Positions 52,749-61,603 of a stretch of DNA of 64,000 nucleotides are shown piece after piece (position 1 is the first letter of the stretch; every line of letters starts with the position of its first letter). Source of the stretch: an uncultured Oscillospiraceae bacterium (GTDB taxonomy: Bacteria; Bacillota; Clostridia; Oscillospirales; Oscillospiraceae); NCBI GenBank assembly GCA_934589525.1, contig CAKTOB010000015.1, forward strand, positions 1-64,000, in the 5' to 3' direction. The translations under genes and the position numbers were made by a program. Under the pieces are notes generated by a model that made no database searches, had not been told where the DNA came from, and saw only the letters and a program-made list of their open reading frames with translations.

Positions 52749-53626
52749 AAATTAGAGGCTTAACAAAAGAATTCAGCGGCTTCAAAGCCGTTGACCATTT
52801 CAGCTATGATTTAAGCTGCGGCGTCTATGGTCTGCTTGGCGTCAACGGCGCTGGTAAAACCACCCTGATGCGGATGCTTACTACCTTGATGAAACCCACA
52901 TCCGGGCAAATTAGCTGGGATGGAGAAGACATTTTCGCCATGGACGGCAGATACCGGAATCTGTTGGGATATCTTCCTCAGGATTTTGGGTACTATCCAG
53001 ACTTTTCCATCTACGACTACCTGATGTACATTGCCACCCTCAAAGGTATACGCCCTGCGGTGGCAAAGCAGCGGGTCAAGGAACTGCTGAAGCAAGTTGG
53101 TCTGGTGAAAGCCCGGTACAAGAAAATGAAAACCCTTTCTGGCGGCATGAAGCGCCGGGCAGGTATTGCCCAAGCCATGCTGAACGACCCCAAGATTCTA
53201 ATTCTGGACGAGCCTACCGCCGGTCTGGATCCCAGCGAGCGGATTCGGTTTCGGAATCTGATCAGCGAGCTTTCAGAGGATCGAATCGTGCTGCTGTCCA
53301 CACATATTGTATCGGACATTGAGTATATCGCGGGTGACATTCTGCTGATGAAGGACGGCTGCCTTGCCATTTCCGGCACTGCTGAGGAACTCATTGACTC
53401 CATGCCGGAACCGGTTTGGAGCTGTACTGTGCCCAAAAGCAGGATCGATGCCTGCCTGAAGGCATACAAAGTTGCAAACGTGAAGACGATTCCTGGAGGT
53501 GCGGAGCTGCGAATCGTTTCCAAGGGACGACCGGCAGAAGATGCCGCCAGGGTAGAACCAACTTTGGAGGATGTTTTCCTCTGTTATTTTGGAGAAAGGA
53601 CAGGTGATAGCGATGGTACGGTATGA
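52739..53626 (+). CDS. ABC-2 type transporter ATP-binding protein
   Basis: A 295-residue ATPase. Walker A is GVNGAGKTT (about 34-42), the Q loop is YLPQDFGYY, the signature is LSGGMKRR, Walker B is ILILDEPTAGLDP and the switch is STHIV. The C-terminal extension fits the group that exports peptides or gives antibiotic self-protection (BcrA-like). GGAGG lies 9 bases before the ATG, and the gene overlaps the membrane protein by 10 bases. Confidence 0.92.
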   Translation: MDLKIRGLTKEFSGFKAVDHFSYDLSCGVYGLLGVNGAGKTTLMRMLTTLMKPTSGQISWDGEDIFAMDGRYRNLLGYLPQDFGYYPDFSIYDYLMYIATLKGIRPAVAKQRVKELLKQVGLVKARYKKMKTLSGGMKRRAGIAQAMLNDPKILILDEPTAGLDPSERIRFRNLISELSEDRIVLLSTHIVSDIEYIAGDILLMKDGCLAISGTAEELIDSMPEPVWSCTVPKSRIDACLKAYKVANVKTIPGGAELRIVSKGRPAEDAARVEPTLEDVFLCYFGERTGDSDGTV

Positions 53627-54854
53627 ACTAAAAAAGGTGTTTGGTTCCGTTGGTGGTAAGATCGCCCTGATATTGTACATTGCCGTCTTAGCGCTGTCCT
53701 GTTGGCTATCATCGACTGGTGCATTGAATGTGGAGGTAAAGTGGGTGAATGAGCAGGGGGAGAGTGAATATGGCCCATCTGCTGTCAAGAAACTGCGCGA
53801 AGCCCAGAAGGAATGGGAAGGCTGGGTTGATCAGAATAAGTTGAGCAGAGTGATTCAGGAAAATCAAAGGATCAATGCAACACCCGAAGCAAAGTCAGAT
53901 ATTGCGCAGCAGAATGAAATCGCGTATAGCTGGAAACAGGGTTTCGCACCCATCCGGAAAATTCTGAATGAGTCCTATTCAAATGGTTTCCGGGAGTACG
54001 ATTATTACACCGCTGACAGGATCACTGCCATCGATGAAGATACCTTTTACGCCAACCGTGAGAAATTACTGAAAAATTGGCTTTATGATGAAACCGATGG
54101 TGCTTACTCCAAGTATTCCGAATCGGAGAAGCAGTATATCATTGGGCAGTACAAAGAATTAGAGATTCCCTTCTACTTTACATACCACGAAGGCTGGCAT
54201 CAGCTGCTGGAAAACGCCGGATATATTCCTTCGCTGGGAATTCTGATTCTGGGTTTTCTGTTGGCTGGCATCTTCTCTAACGAATTCAAATGGAAAGCGG
54301 ATGCGGTGTATTTTTCCACCCTTTGTGGCAGGAATAAAGCTACCTCTGCCAAGATAAAGGCAGGTTTTCTGCTGGTAACAGTCCTGTACTGGGGAGCCAT
54401 GCTTATCTATAGCCTGTTCACCTTGTGCTATCTCGGCTTCGAGGGCGCAAGCTGCGTCATCCAGTGGCAGCTCTGGAAAAGTATCTATAATCTTAATATG
54501 TGGCAAGCTTGGATGCTGGCTCTCATATCCGGCTACATCGGCAACCTTTTCCTGGCGTTCCTGACCATGTGGATCTCCGCCAAGACAAAGTCCACTGTCT
54601 TTGCGGTGACAACCCCATTTATTCTGATATTCCTTCCCTCTTTCCTGGAGGGAATGGCAAACTGGTTGGATAAAATTCTGAGCCTCATGCCGTCGCACTT
54701 GCTGGAACTCTATCAAAATCTGGGTTCCTTCAATATTCTCACCATCTTTGGTAAAGTTTTCCGTACTTTAGATGTCAGTATTCCGCTATATCTGATGCTG
54801 ACTGTCATATTGATCCCCATGATGTATCTGGAATATCACAGGAAGAGCGCATAA
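53613..54854 (+). CDS. ABC-2 type transporter permease with a large external loop
   Basis: A 413-residue permease. Helix 1 (KVFGSVGGKIALILYIAVLA) is followed by an extracytoplasmic domain of about 150 residues (about 40-205). Then come five or so helices (SLGILILGFLLAGIFS near 210-225, and so on to the last LYLMLTVILIPMMYL). Large loops of this kind in BceB- or NatB-like permeases bind peptide ligands. The ATG at 53613 has AGGTGATAGCG upstream and overlaps the ATPase gene by 14 bases. Confidence 0.85.
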   Translation: MVRYELKKVFGSVGGKIALILYIAVLALSCWLSSTGALNVEVKWVNEQGESEYGPSAVKKLREAQKEWEGWVDQNKLSRVIQENQRINATPEAKSDIAQQNEIAYSWKQGFAPIRKILNESYSNGFREYDYYTADRITAIDEDTFYANREKLLKNWLYDETDGAYSKYSESEKQYIIGQYKELEIPFYFTYHEGWHQLLENAGYIPSLGILILGFLLAGIFSNEFKWKADAVYFSTLCGRNKATSAKIKAGFLLVTVLYWGAMLIYSLFTLCYLGFEGASCVIQWQLWKSIYNLNMWQAWMLALISGYIGNLFLAFLTMWISAKTKSTVFAVTTPFILIFLPSFLEGMANWLDKILSLMPSHLLELYQNLGSFNILTIFGKVFRTLDVSIPLYLMLTVILIPMMYLEYHRKSA

Positions 54855-54907
54855 TCATTACCGTTCCATGTGTGAGAAGCGCGAAATCAAAAAGGAGGTT
54901 TTACACC

Positions 54908-54958
54908 ATGCATCGAAAAGTACTTGTCTTTCTTCTGACCGTCCTTGTCGTAATGTAG
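54908..54958 (+). CDS. 16-residue ORF with a strong ribosome site
   Basis: AAAGGAGG lies 9 bases before an ATG that opens MHRKVLVFLLTVLVVM, then TAG. It looks like the start of a signal peptide cut short. It follows the ABC permease gene by 53 bases. It could be the stump of a lost lipoprotein or secreted protein gene, or a real tiny hydrophobic peptide. Not conserved evidence is available. Confidence 0.4.
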   Translation: MHRKVLVFLLTVLVVM

Positions 54959-54989
54959 GTGCTCAATAATTCCCCGTCCCCACCAAAAG

Positions 54990-55019
54990 ACAGCAGGCCC
55001 CACACCCAGGGCCTGCTGT
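54990..55019. terminator. hairpin after the ECF-ABC operon
   Basis: ACAGCAGGCCC (54990-55000) pairs with GGGCCTGCTGT (55009-55019) around an eight-base loop. There is no U tract on the plus strand; on the minus strand CTTTTGG follows. Probably ends the ABC operon. The remaining region 55020-55245 shows no gene except a short, unsupported frame. Confidence 0.55.
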
Positions 55020-55245
55020 TACTCAAGATATGTATTTGTATAAGCATCGGAATTTGGAATCTTACAATCCTCTTGGATGTCGGGTGCCCAGGGCATTTTT
55101 GCCTATGAGATTTTTACAGTCCCATAAAACAGTCAGAATCAAAGCCCTGGGCCGGTTCGGCAAGGAAGACCGCAGAGAATTCAGCCTGTCCCCGTCGGAA
55201 TATCCGTGGGAAATGGGGAATAGGGTAGTGCTGAGGTGAAGATGT

Positions 55246-55611
55246 ATGTTTGCAAGCGTCTGGCTGCTGCTCAGCGGCCTGTTCTACTCCCTGCAGCTCC
55301 ACTCCGGTTCCTTCCCCAAGCCTTTGACCCCCGAGGAAGAACGCCACTACTTAGCTCGCGCCGCCCAAGGGGACCTGGAGGCCAGAAACATCCTGGTGGA
55401 ACGGAATCTGCGGCTGGTGGCCCATGTGATGAAGAAATACTACGCCCAAACCGCCGACCAGGAGGACCTGATTTCCATTGGTACCATCGGGCTCATCAAA
55501 GGCATCTCCACCTTCGATGCCTCCAAGGGGGCCAGGCTGGCGACCTATGCGGCCCGGTGTGTGGAGAATGCAACCCTATCGCCAAGGACTTTAAGAAACA
55601 GGAACAGGTGA
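55246..55611 (+). pseudogene. sigK: 5' part of sporulation sigma factor sigK, interrupted
   Basis: The first 107 or so residues match sigma-K/E: FPKPLTPEEERHYLARAAQGD, then ARNILVERNLRLVAHVMKKY, DQEDLISIGTIGLIKGI and KLATYAARC-like ARLATYAARCVEN. Identity stops at VEN, followed by ATLSPRTLRNRNR and a stop. Regions 3 and 4 are missing. In Bacillus subtilis and Clostridioides difficile the skin element splits sigK near this same place (IENE, core AATGA; here GAGAATGC). So this is either one end of a skin-like element or a remnant. GAGGTG lies before the ATG at 55246. Confidence 0.75.
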
Positions 55612-55766
55612 CAATTCAAAAGAAACGAAAAGATTGGAATGAAATGTCGCAAATTTCGGAAGATATGTATGTTTACTGTAATTCTAAAGAAGGGTGCCTC
55701 CGGTATGTGCTGCTCTACGTCCATCACTTCAGACTGTACACACCACATAAGATTTTGGAGGCCACG

Positions 55767-56183
55767 ATGATGAACCAAACCTACCACAGCTATGGGGAAA
55801 TCGTAGCGATTCCGGACAGGCTGCGGTGGTGCAGACATCATCTTGGGCTGATGCAAAGAGAGGTGGCAGCGATTGCTGGCCTGAATAGGAGCGTGTACAA
55901 TAATATTGAGTGTGGGACGACTCAGCATATTCCATTGGAGGCTGCCAGAAGGTTGGCAGAATACTATGGTGTGTCGGCTGATGATTTTATTGATGAGTAT
56001 ACCCGATTCCACCTGGATGGCCAGGTCCAGCGTATTTCTGCCTATCGTAGCCGACTGAAGATGAAAAAGAAGCCCTTTTGTAAATACACAGGCATTCCAT
56101 TGACCAGCTTGCGGGAATGGGAAAAGGGAAATAAGACCGTCAGCTATAAATGCTGGGAGAAATATTTCAAAGGAAGGGCATGA
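55767..56183 (+). CDS. XRE-type helix-turn-helix protein
   Basis: A 138-residue DNA-binding protein. An XRE domain covers about 15-75 (LRWCRHHLGLMQREVAAIAGL, NRSVYNNIECGTTQHIPLEA, ARRLAEYYGV). A second, weaker helix-turn-helix may lie near 105-135 (YTGIPLTSLREWEKGNKTVS). GGAGG lies just before the ATG at 55767; another ATG follows directly at 55770. It comes after the sigK break and could belong to an inserted element. Confidence 0.75.
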   Translation: MMNQTYHSYGEIVAIPDRLRWCRHHLGLMQREVAAIAGLNRSVYNNIECGTTQHIPLEAARRLAEYYGVSADDFIDEYTRFHLDGQVQRISAYRSRLKMKKKPFCKYTGIPLTSLREWEKGNKTVSYKCWEKYFKGRA

Positions 56184-56221
56184 TAGCAAGCGGACATTAC
56201 GACAATGTTCGGAAATTATAC

Positions 56222-56249
56222 TTGAAATTATAATAATTATGGATATAAT
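56222..56249 (+). promoter_or_regulatory. promoter of the ATPase-DUF234 gene
   Basis: TTGAAA at 56222-56227, 16 bases, TATAAT at 56244-56249, then GAGGTGG before the ATG at 56276. Confidence 0.75.
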
Positions 56250-56275
56250 AGTTGTTAGGAAGTGAGGTGGATTTT

Positions 56276-57667
56276 ATGAGACGCTTTGTTGACAGAGAGC
56301 AGGAGATGGCTACTCTGCAAAGTGAATATGACAGAGACGGCAGTGCGCTGGTGGTGTTGTATGGGCGGCGGAGAGTGGGGAAAACCACATTAATCTCTGA
56401 GTTCATTAAGAATAAGAAAGCCCTGTTTTTTCTTGCCAGCGAGGAGTCGGAATCTCAAAACCGGCTGGCCTTTCAGGAAAAGGCAGCAGACTTCTTGAAC
56501 AGTGACCTTTTGAAAAATGTGGAAGTCAAGAGTTGGGACGTGCTTTTTAGAGCCATTATTGATACGCATTTCGATAGCAAGCCCGTGATCGTTCTGGACG
56601 AGTTTCAATATTTGGGAAAGTCGAATCCCGCGTTCCCGTCTGTTTTTCAGAGGATATGGGAAGAAATTCTAAAAGACAGACAGGTGATGGTCATTCTCTG
56701 CGGCTCTCTGATTTCCATGATGCAGTCTCAGACCTTGGCCTATGACAGCCCCCTTTATGGTAGAAGGACAGCGCAGATTCGGCTGAAGCAGATCCCCTTT
56801 GCGTATTATCATCAGTTCTTCCCGGATAAAAGCCGCAAAGAATTGATTGAGATGTATGCGGTCACGGGTGGCGTTCCCAAATACATTGAGTTGTTTTCTC
56901 AGAGTAACGACATTTACAGTGCCATTGAAGCTTGCGTTTTGAATCGTTCCGGCTACCTGTATGATGAGCCGCATTTCCTGCTCCAACAGGAGGTCAGCGA
57001 AGTTGGCAGCTATTTTTCGATCATCAAAGCGATTGCGGCGGGGAATACGAAATTGTCTGCCATTGCCGGTGTGCTGGAAGTCAAATCCACCAGCCTGACC
57101 AAGTATTTGAAAACGCTGATCGATCTGGATATTCTGGAGCGGGAGGTACCGGTGACGGAGGACGGCCCGGAAAAGAGCAAAAAGGGTCTGTATAAAATCA
57201 AGGACAATTATCTGCGTTTCTGGTTTGCCTTTGTGTATCCTAATATGAGCTTTATCGAAAGTGGACACGGGCGCATCGTCATGGACAAGATTCGCAAGAG
57301 CCTCGTGCGGAACCACATTGCCTTTGTTTACGAAGACATTTGCAGGGAGCGGATGTGGGAGATAAATGCGGAGGGCGTATGGCCGTTCTATTTCTCAAAA
57401 CTGGGGAGGTACTGGGATTCCAAAGAGGAAATTGATATTGCGGCCATTGACCTAGATGGGAAGAATCTGATTCTGGGCGAGTGCAAATACTGGCAGGAGC
57501 CGGTAGGAGTCAGTGTCTTGCGGGAGCTGGAAGCCAAGGCCAAAACGGTTTCCTGGGAGAAAGAGAAACGAAAGACTTGGTTTGTGCTGTTCAGCGTGAA
57601 TGGATTTACAGAAGATTTAAGGGCAGAGGCAGCGGCAAGAACGGATTTGCGGCTGTATGCGGAGTAG
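56276..57667 (+). CDS. archaeal-type ATPase with C-terminal DUF234 domain
   Basis: A 463-residue protein. The N-terminal ATPase has Walker A YGRRRVGKTTL (about 32-42), Walker B VIVLDEFQY and a CGSLIS sensor. A winged-helix linker follows (TKLSAIAGVLEVKSTSLTKYL). The C-terminal DUF234 part has a PD-(D/E)XK-like nuclease core: EEIDIAAIDLDGKNLILGECKY. These proteins occur on mobile or defence-linked regions; their role is unclear. It stands alone, with its own promoter and a hairpin at 57671-57718. It is AT-rich compared with the polyamine genes. Confidence 0.88.
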   Translation: MRRFVDREQEMATLQSEYDRDGSALVVLYGRRRVGKTTLISEFIKNKKALFFLASEESESQNRLAFQEKAADFLNSDLLKNVEVKSWDVLFRAIIDTHFDSKPVIVLDEFQYLGKSNPAFPSVFQRIWEEILKDRQVMVILCGSLISMMQSQTLAYDSPLYGRRTAQIRLKQIPFAYYHQFFPDKSRKELIEMYAVTGGVPKYIELFSQSNDIYSAIEACVLNRSGYLYDEPHFLLQQEVSEVGSYFSIIKAIAAGNTKLSAIAGVLEVKSTSLTKYLKTLIDLDILEREVPVTEDGPEKSKKGLYKIKDNYLRFWFAFVYPNMSFIESGHGRIVMDKIRKSLVRNHIAFVYEDICRERMWEINAEGVWPFYFSKLGRYWDSKEEIDIAAIDLDGKNLILGECKYWQEPVGVSVLRELEAKAKTVSWEKEKRKTWFVLFSVNGFTEDLRAEAAARTDLRLYAE

Positions 57668-57670
57668 AAA

Positions 57671-57718
57671 TTAAGGGGATCGGCAAATGTCACGGATGAC
57701 ATGCACCGGTCCCCTTAA
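57671..57718. terminator. nested hairpin after the ATPase-DUF234 gene
   Basis: TTAAGGGGA (57671-57679) pairs with TCCCCTTAA (57710-57718); inside, TGTCA pairs with TGACA. Little U follows, so its terminator strength is uncertain. Confidence 0.5.
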
Positions 57719-57728
57719 AAGGTAAATG

Positions 57729-57768
57729 GCAAAAATGTACCCCTGAAATCTCAGGAGTGCATTTTTGA
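57729..57768 (-). terminator. terminator of the polyamine operon
   Basis: AAAAATG..CCTGA pairs with TCAGG..CATTTTT around AATC (57731-57766), with U-rich sequence on the minus strand. It lies about 50 bases after the aspartokinase stop. Confidence 0.75.
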
Positions 57769-57819
57769 AGTTCAACTCAGTTTGGAATGGCGATTGTTTT
57801 AATCAGAAAAGCAGGATAT

Positions 57820-59103
57820 TCAAGAGCGGAAAAACCGCTGATAAACTGCACGCATTGCCGTTTCAAAAGATTCTTCCTGCACGCCGATGACCACGTTTAG
57901 CTGGCTGCTGCCCATATCGATCATTCGGACATTCACATCAATTTCTCCGACAGCGGAGAAGAGCATCCCTGCGATACCGGGCTTGTCGATCATGCCGCAG
58001 CCAACTACAGCGATCATCGCAAGACCATCTATGATCTGAATGGAATCCGGGTGGATCGCCTGACGGATTTCTGCTTCCAAGTACGCTCGGCAACCCTCAA
58101 GGGATGCGGTGGGCACCACCAAAGAGAAGGAACCCAGACCGGTTGCCATATGTTCAAATGCAACATGATGATGCTCAAGACAAGACAGCGCTTTTCTCAC
58201 ATAACCCACCAGTGTGTTCATCTTCTCCTTCTCGATTTGAATGACAGAGAAGCCCTTTCGGCCTGCGATGCCCGTAATGGGTCGATCAGAAACGGTGTTG
58301 TCGGAACGAATCCAGGTGCCGACATTTTCCGGATGGAAGGTATTGCGGATATGAATCGGAATCTGTGCATCCCATACCGGGCGCACTGCATCCTCATGGA
58401 GTACAGTCGCTCCCTGATAGGCCAGCTCCTCCAGTTCTCCGTAGGTAATTGCAGGAATGGTCGTCGCAGTAGGAACAATGCGGGGATCTGCCGTGAGCAT
58501 TCCGTCCACATCCGTCCAATTCTCATAGACATCCGCATTCAAGGCAGATGCCACCAGCGCACCGGAAATATCGCTGCCACCTCTGCTGAAGGTATGTACC
58601 TGTCCATCCGGCATAGCCCCATAGTATCCGGGGAGTACCGCATGTTCCAGATGCCCCAGCTGCTCCCGCAGGGTCGCCTCTGTCCGCTCTTTATCCAGCT
58701 GTCCTTGCGCATCAAAGAAAATGCAGAATTCCGTATCCACAAAAGACCATCCGAGACATTCTGCCACAATTCGCGCAGACAGATATTCTCCGCAGGATGC
58801 CATATAGTCAGCATTGTGGGCCTCATTCTTCATTTCGCTGTATTCCGCAGAAAGGTCAAGCGTGATCCCCAACTGCTGAATAATCTCCTGAAAGCGTTCC
58901 TCTATGGGGAGAAAATCCTTCGGATCTCCGGAAGCCTGAAAGCGATACAGATGATCCGTTATTTTCGTATCCTCCGGAAATCGCTTGCCCGGTGCGGAAA
59001 CCACTACAAATCTTCGTTCAGGATCGGAACGGATGATATCCGCAACATGGCGGATTCGCTGTGCGTCTGCCAGAGACGTGCCGCCAAATTTAGCTACTAT
59101 CAT
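57820..59103 (-). CDS. lysC: aspartate kinase
   Basis: A 427-residue aspartokinase (EC 2.7.2.4). It makes 4-phospho-aspartate. Family blocks: VAKFGGTSLADAQRI at the start, FSRGGSDISGALVA, WTDVDGMLTADPR, and ACT regulatory domains (about 270-427; one repeat is VVGCGMIDKPGIAGMLFSAV, then IDMGSSQLNVVIGV). It is the last gene of the polyamine operon, and its start overlaps nspC by four bases (ATGA at 59100-59103). Its main role here is probably to supply aspartate semialdehyde for the carboxyspermidine route; this is an inference from position. Confidence 0.95.
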   Translation of the reverse strand: MIVAKFGGTSLADAQRIRHVADIIRSDPERRFVVVSAPGKRFPEDTKITDHLYRFQASGDPKDFLPIEERFQEIIQQLGITLDLSAEYSEMKNEAHNADYMASCGEYLSARIVAECLGWSFVDTEFCIFFDAQGQLDKERTEATLREQLGHLEHAVLPGYYGAMPDGQVHTFSRGGSDISGALVASALNADVYENWTDVDGMLTADPRIVPTATTIPAITYGELEELAYQGATVLHEDAVRPVWDAQIPIHIRNTFHPENVGTWIRSDNTVSDRPITGIAGRKGFSVIQIEKEKMNTLVGYVRKALSCLEHHHVAFEHMATGLGSFSLVVPTASLEGCRAYLEAEIRQAIHPDSIQIIDGLAMIAVVGCGMIDKPGIAGMLFSAVGEIDVNVRMIDMGSSQLNVVIGVQEESFETAMRAVYQRFFRS

Positions 59104-60326
59104 TGCTTTTCTCTTCTTTCTGATCGGCCCAGCCGCATTTTGAAGTCTTGGTAGCCAAAATGGCAGATGGATTCCAGGGAACTGTCTTCACGCAGCACCC
59201 AGATGTCCGGCAAAGGCATACCATTAAACGTGTTATTCTTACAGGTGGTATAAATGGCCATATCTCCAAACACCAGCCGGGTGCCTTCGGCCAGGGGTGC
59301 TTCGAAGCTGTAGTCGCCGATGACATCGCCGGACAGGCAGGTTGGGCCACCCAGACGGTAGGAATAAGGCTTTTCTCCTGCTTCCCCTGCGCCGAACAAC
59401 GGTGGGCGATAGGGCATTTCCAGCACGTCTGGAGTATGGCAGGCGGCACTCATGTCCAGGATCGCCAGGTTGGTTTCCCCATTCACCGGCAAATCCAGAA
59501 CGGAGCTTACCAGATACCCGGCATTCAGCGCACAGGCCTCTCCCGGTTCCAGATAAACTTCCACATTCCAGCGTTTCCGTGCTCTGCAAATGCAGCGTTC
59601 CAGTCTGGGAATATCATAGCCGGGACGGGTGATATGGTGTCCGCCGCCAAAGTTCAGCCACTGCATCTTTGGCAGGAATTCGCCAAATTTTTCTTCTACG
59701 GCATCCAATGTGGTTTCCAATGCATCGGAATCCTGTTCGCACAGGGTATGAAAATGCAGGCCGTCCAGAAGGGAAACCGAGTCTTCCGTCATGTGGGCAT
59801 CCCATTGGGCCCGGGTGGTGCCCAAACGGCTTCCGGGAGCGCAGGGGTCGTAGAGCTCATGTCCCTCTTGGGTCGAGCACTCCGGGTTTATACGCAGGCC
59901 CACACTCTTTCCGGCGGCTTTCGCCCGGGGGCCGAACAGTTTTAGCTGCCGGGGCGAGTTGAAAACAATGTGGTCGGCGTATTGCAGCAGCTGCACAAAG
60001 TCCCGCTCCCGATAAGCGCCACAGAACACATGGACTTCCTTCCCGGGCAGTTCCTCCGCCCCCAGCCGGGCTTCATACAGTCCGCTGGCCTCTGTACCGG
60101 CAAGGTAGGGTGCCAGCACGGGATAGAGATCAAAGTTGGAAAAGGCCTTCTGGGCAAGCAAAATCTTTGCGCCGGTGTGCTCCGCCACAGATGCCAGGAT
60201 CTCGCCGTTGCGTTTCAGTTGGGCCTCATCCAGAATGTAGGAAGGGGTGGGAACCGAAGCGAACAGCACCCCCGGGTCCCTCCCTTCCAAACCCCGGAAG
60301 GGAGGACGATGGTCGATGACTGCCAT
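59100..60326 (-). CDS. nspC: carboxynorspermidine/carboxyspermidine decarboxylase
   Basis: A 408-residue PLP enzyme of the alanine-racemase-like fold (EC 4.1.1.96). It decarboxylates carboxyspermidine to spermidine. The PLP lysine is in KILLAQKAFSNFD. Later blocks are GLRINPECSTQ, HFHTLCEQD, and LNFGGGHHITRPGYD, and the active-site Cys is in SAACHTPDVLEMPYRP, and LGGPTCLSGDVIGDY. Length fits the family (about 380-400). It starts at the last base of the dehydrogenase gene and overlaps the aspartokinase gene. Confidence 0.93.
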   Translation of the reverse strand: MAVIDHRPPFRGLEGRDPGVLFASVPTPSYILDEAQLKRNGEILASVAEHTGAKILLAQKAFSNFDLYPVLAPYLAGTEASGLYEARLGAEELPGKEVHVFCGAYRERDFVQLLQYADHIVFNSPRQLKLFGPRAKAAGKSVGLRINPECSTQEGHELYDPCAPGSRLGTTRAQWDAHMTEDSVSLLDGLHFHTLCEQDSDALETTLDAVEEKFGEFLPKMQWLNFGGGHHITRPGYDIPRLERCICRARKRWNVEVYLEPGEACALNAGYLVSSVLDLPVNGETNLAILDMSAACHTPDVLEMPYRPPLFGAGEAGEKPYSYRLGGPTCLSGDVIGDYSFEAPLAEGTRLVFGDMAIYTTCKNNTFNGMPLPDIWVLREDSSLESICHFGYQDFKMRLGRSERREKQ

Positions 60327-61585
60327 CAGTCAACCAGCACCGGGTTGTGGGACTCGCTGCGGGGCAGGCCGTACTTGTCGAGGGCTTCCAGGAAGGGATC
60401 GGGATCGAATTCCTCCACGGTGTGTACGCCCACGGTATTCCACTTGCCGGTGAGCAGCATCATGGCACCGCACATGGCGGGCACGCCGGTGGTGTAGCTG
60501 ATGGCCTGAGAGCCAACCTCGCGGTAGCATTCCTGATGGTCGCAGATGTTGTAGATATAGTAAGTCTTGTCCTGACCGTCCTTCTTACCGGTGAAGATGC
60601 AGCCGATGTTGGTCTTGCCGTGGGTCCGGGGGCCGAGGCTGGCAGGATCGGGCAGGAGGGCCTTCAGAAACTGGATGGGAACGATCTCATGTCCCTCAAA
60701 GCTGATGGGGGTGGTGGACAGCATGCCCACGTTTTCCAGACACTTCATGTGGGTCAGATAGCTCTGACCGAAGGTCATAAAGAAGCGGATGCGCTGGACT
60801 TCGGGGATATTCTGAGCGATGGACTCGATTTCCTCGTGATGCAGGAGGTACATGTCCTTCTGGCCCACCTGATCGAAGCTGTACTCCCGCTTGATGGACA
60901 TGGCAGGAATCTCCACCCAGTGGCCGTCCTCCCAATAGGAGCCGGGGGCAGAAACCTCCCGGAGGTTGATCTCCGGATTAAAATTGGTGGCGAAGGCATA
61001 GCCGTGGTCGCCGCCGTTGCAGTCCAGAATGTCGATGGTGTCAATGGTGTCGAACTCGTGCTTCTTGGCGTAGGCGCAGTAAGCCTGGGTCACGCCGGGG
61101 TCAAAGCCGCAGCCCAGCAGGGCAACAAGGCCCGCATCCTCGAACTTCTTGCGGTAGGCCCACTGCCAGCTGTAGTCGAAGTAGGCAGAGAAGCCGGCAT
61201 CCTTGCAGCGTTTTTCGTAGATGGCACGCCATTCGGGATCATCGGTGTTCTCCGGCTCGTAGTTGGCGGTGTCCATGTAGTTGACGTTGCAGGCAAGGCA
61301 GGCATCCATAATGGTCAGGTCCTGATAGGGCAGGGCGATGTTCATGACCAGATCGGGCTTGTAGCTGTTGATCAGGGCAACCAGTTCGTCCACGTTGTCT
61401 GCGTTCACCTGTGCAGTGGTGATTTTTGTGGCTGTCTTGGGAGCCAGCCTGGCGGCCAGATCATCACACTTGGACTTGGTGCGGCTGGCGATGCACAGCT
61501 CCGTAAAAACTTCACTGACCTGACAGCACTTGGAAATGGCGACGGAGGCCACACCGCCGCAGCCGATGACTAATACTCTGCTCAT
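60326..61585 (-). CDS. carboxynorspermidine/carboxyspermidine dehydrogenase
   Basis: A 419-residue NAD(P)-dependent enzyme of the saccharopine dehydrogenase family (EC 1.5.1.43). It joins aspartate semialdehyde with putrescine or diaminopropane to make the carboxylated polyamine. The Rossmann motif is VLVIGCGGVASV (3-14). Further blocks: YMDTANYEPENT, FDPGVTQAYCAYA and GGDHGYAFATNFNPE. Neighbour nspC confirms the assignment over lysine metabolism. The ATG at 61585 has GGAGG 7 bases upstream. Confidence 0.92.
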   Translation of the reverse strand: MSRVLVIGCGGVASVAISKCCQVSEVFTELCIASRTKSKCDDLAARLAPKTATKITTAQVNADNVDELVALINSYKPDLVMNIALPYQDLTIMDACLACNVNYMDTANYEPENTDDPEWRAIYEKRCKDAGFSAYFDYSWQWAYRKKFEDAGLVALLGCGFDPGVTQAYCAYAKKHEFDTIDTIDILDCNGGDHGYAFATNFNPEINLREVSAPGSYWEDGHWVEIPAMSIKREYSFDQVGQKDMYLLHHEEIESIAQNIPEVQRIRFFMTFGQSYLTHMKCLENVGMLSTTPISFEGHEIVPIQFLKALLPDPASLGPRTHGKTNIGCIFTGKKDGQDKTYYIYNICDHQECYREVGSQAISYTTGVPAMCGAMMLLTGKWNTVGVHTVEEFDPDPFLEALDKYGLPRSESHNPVLVD

Positions 61586-61603
61586 GTTTCTTTCCTCCAA
61601 AAT

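Noticed and set aside
55030..55239. A 69-codon frame before sigK
   Set aside because: No ribosome site and no recognisable domain; it ends at the sigK ribosome site.
55236..55766. In-frame extension of the helix-turn-helix gene upstream over sigK
   Set aside because: It would read the sigK coding sequence in the wrong frame; the ATG at 55767 has its own ribosome site.
55612..57667. Search for a skin-element recombinase or the sigK 3' half after the break
   Set aside because: Neither a serine recombinase nor sigma regions 3 and 4 are seen; only the helix-turn-helix and ATPase-DUF234 genes are present.
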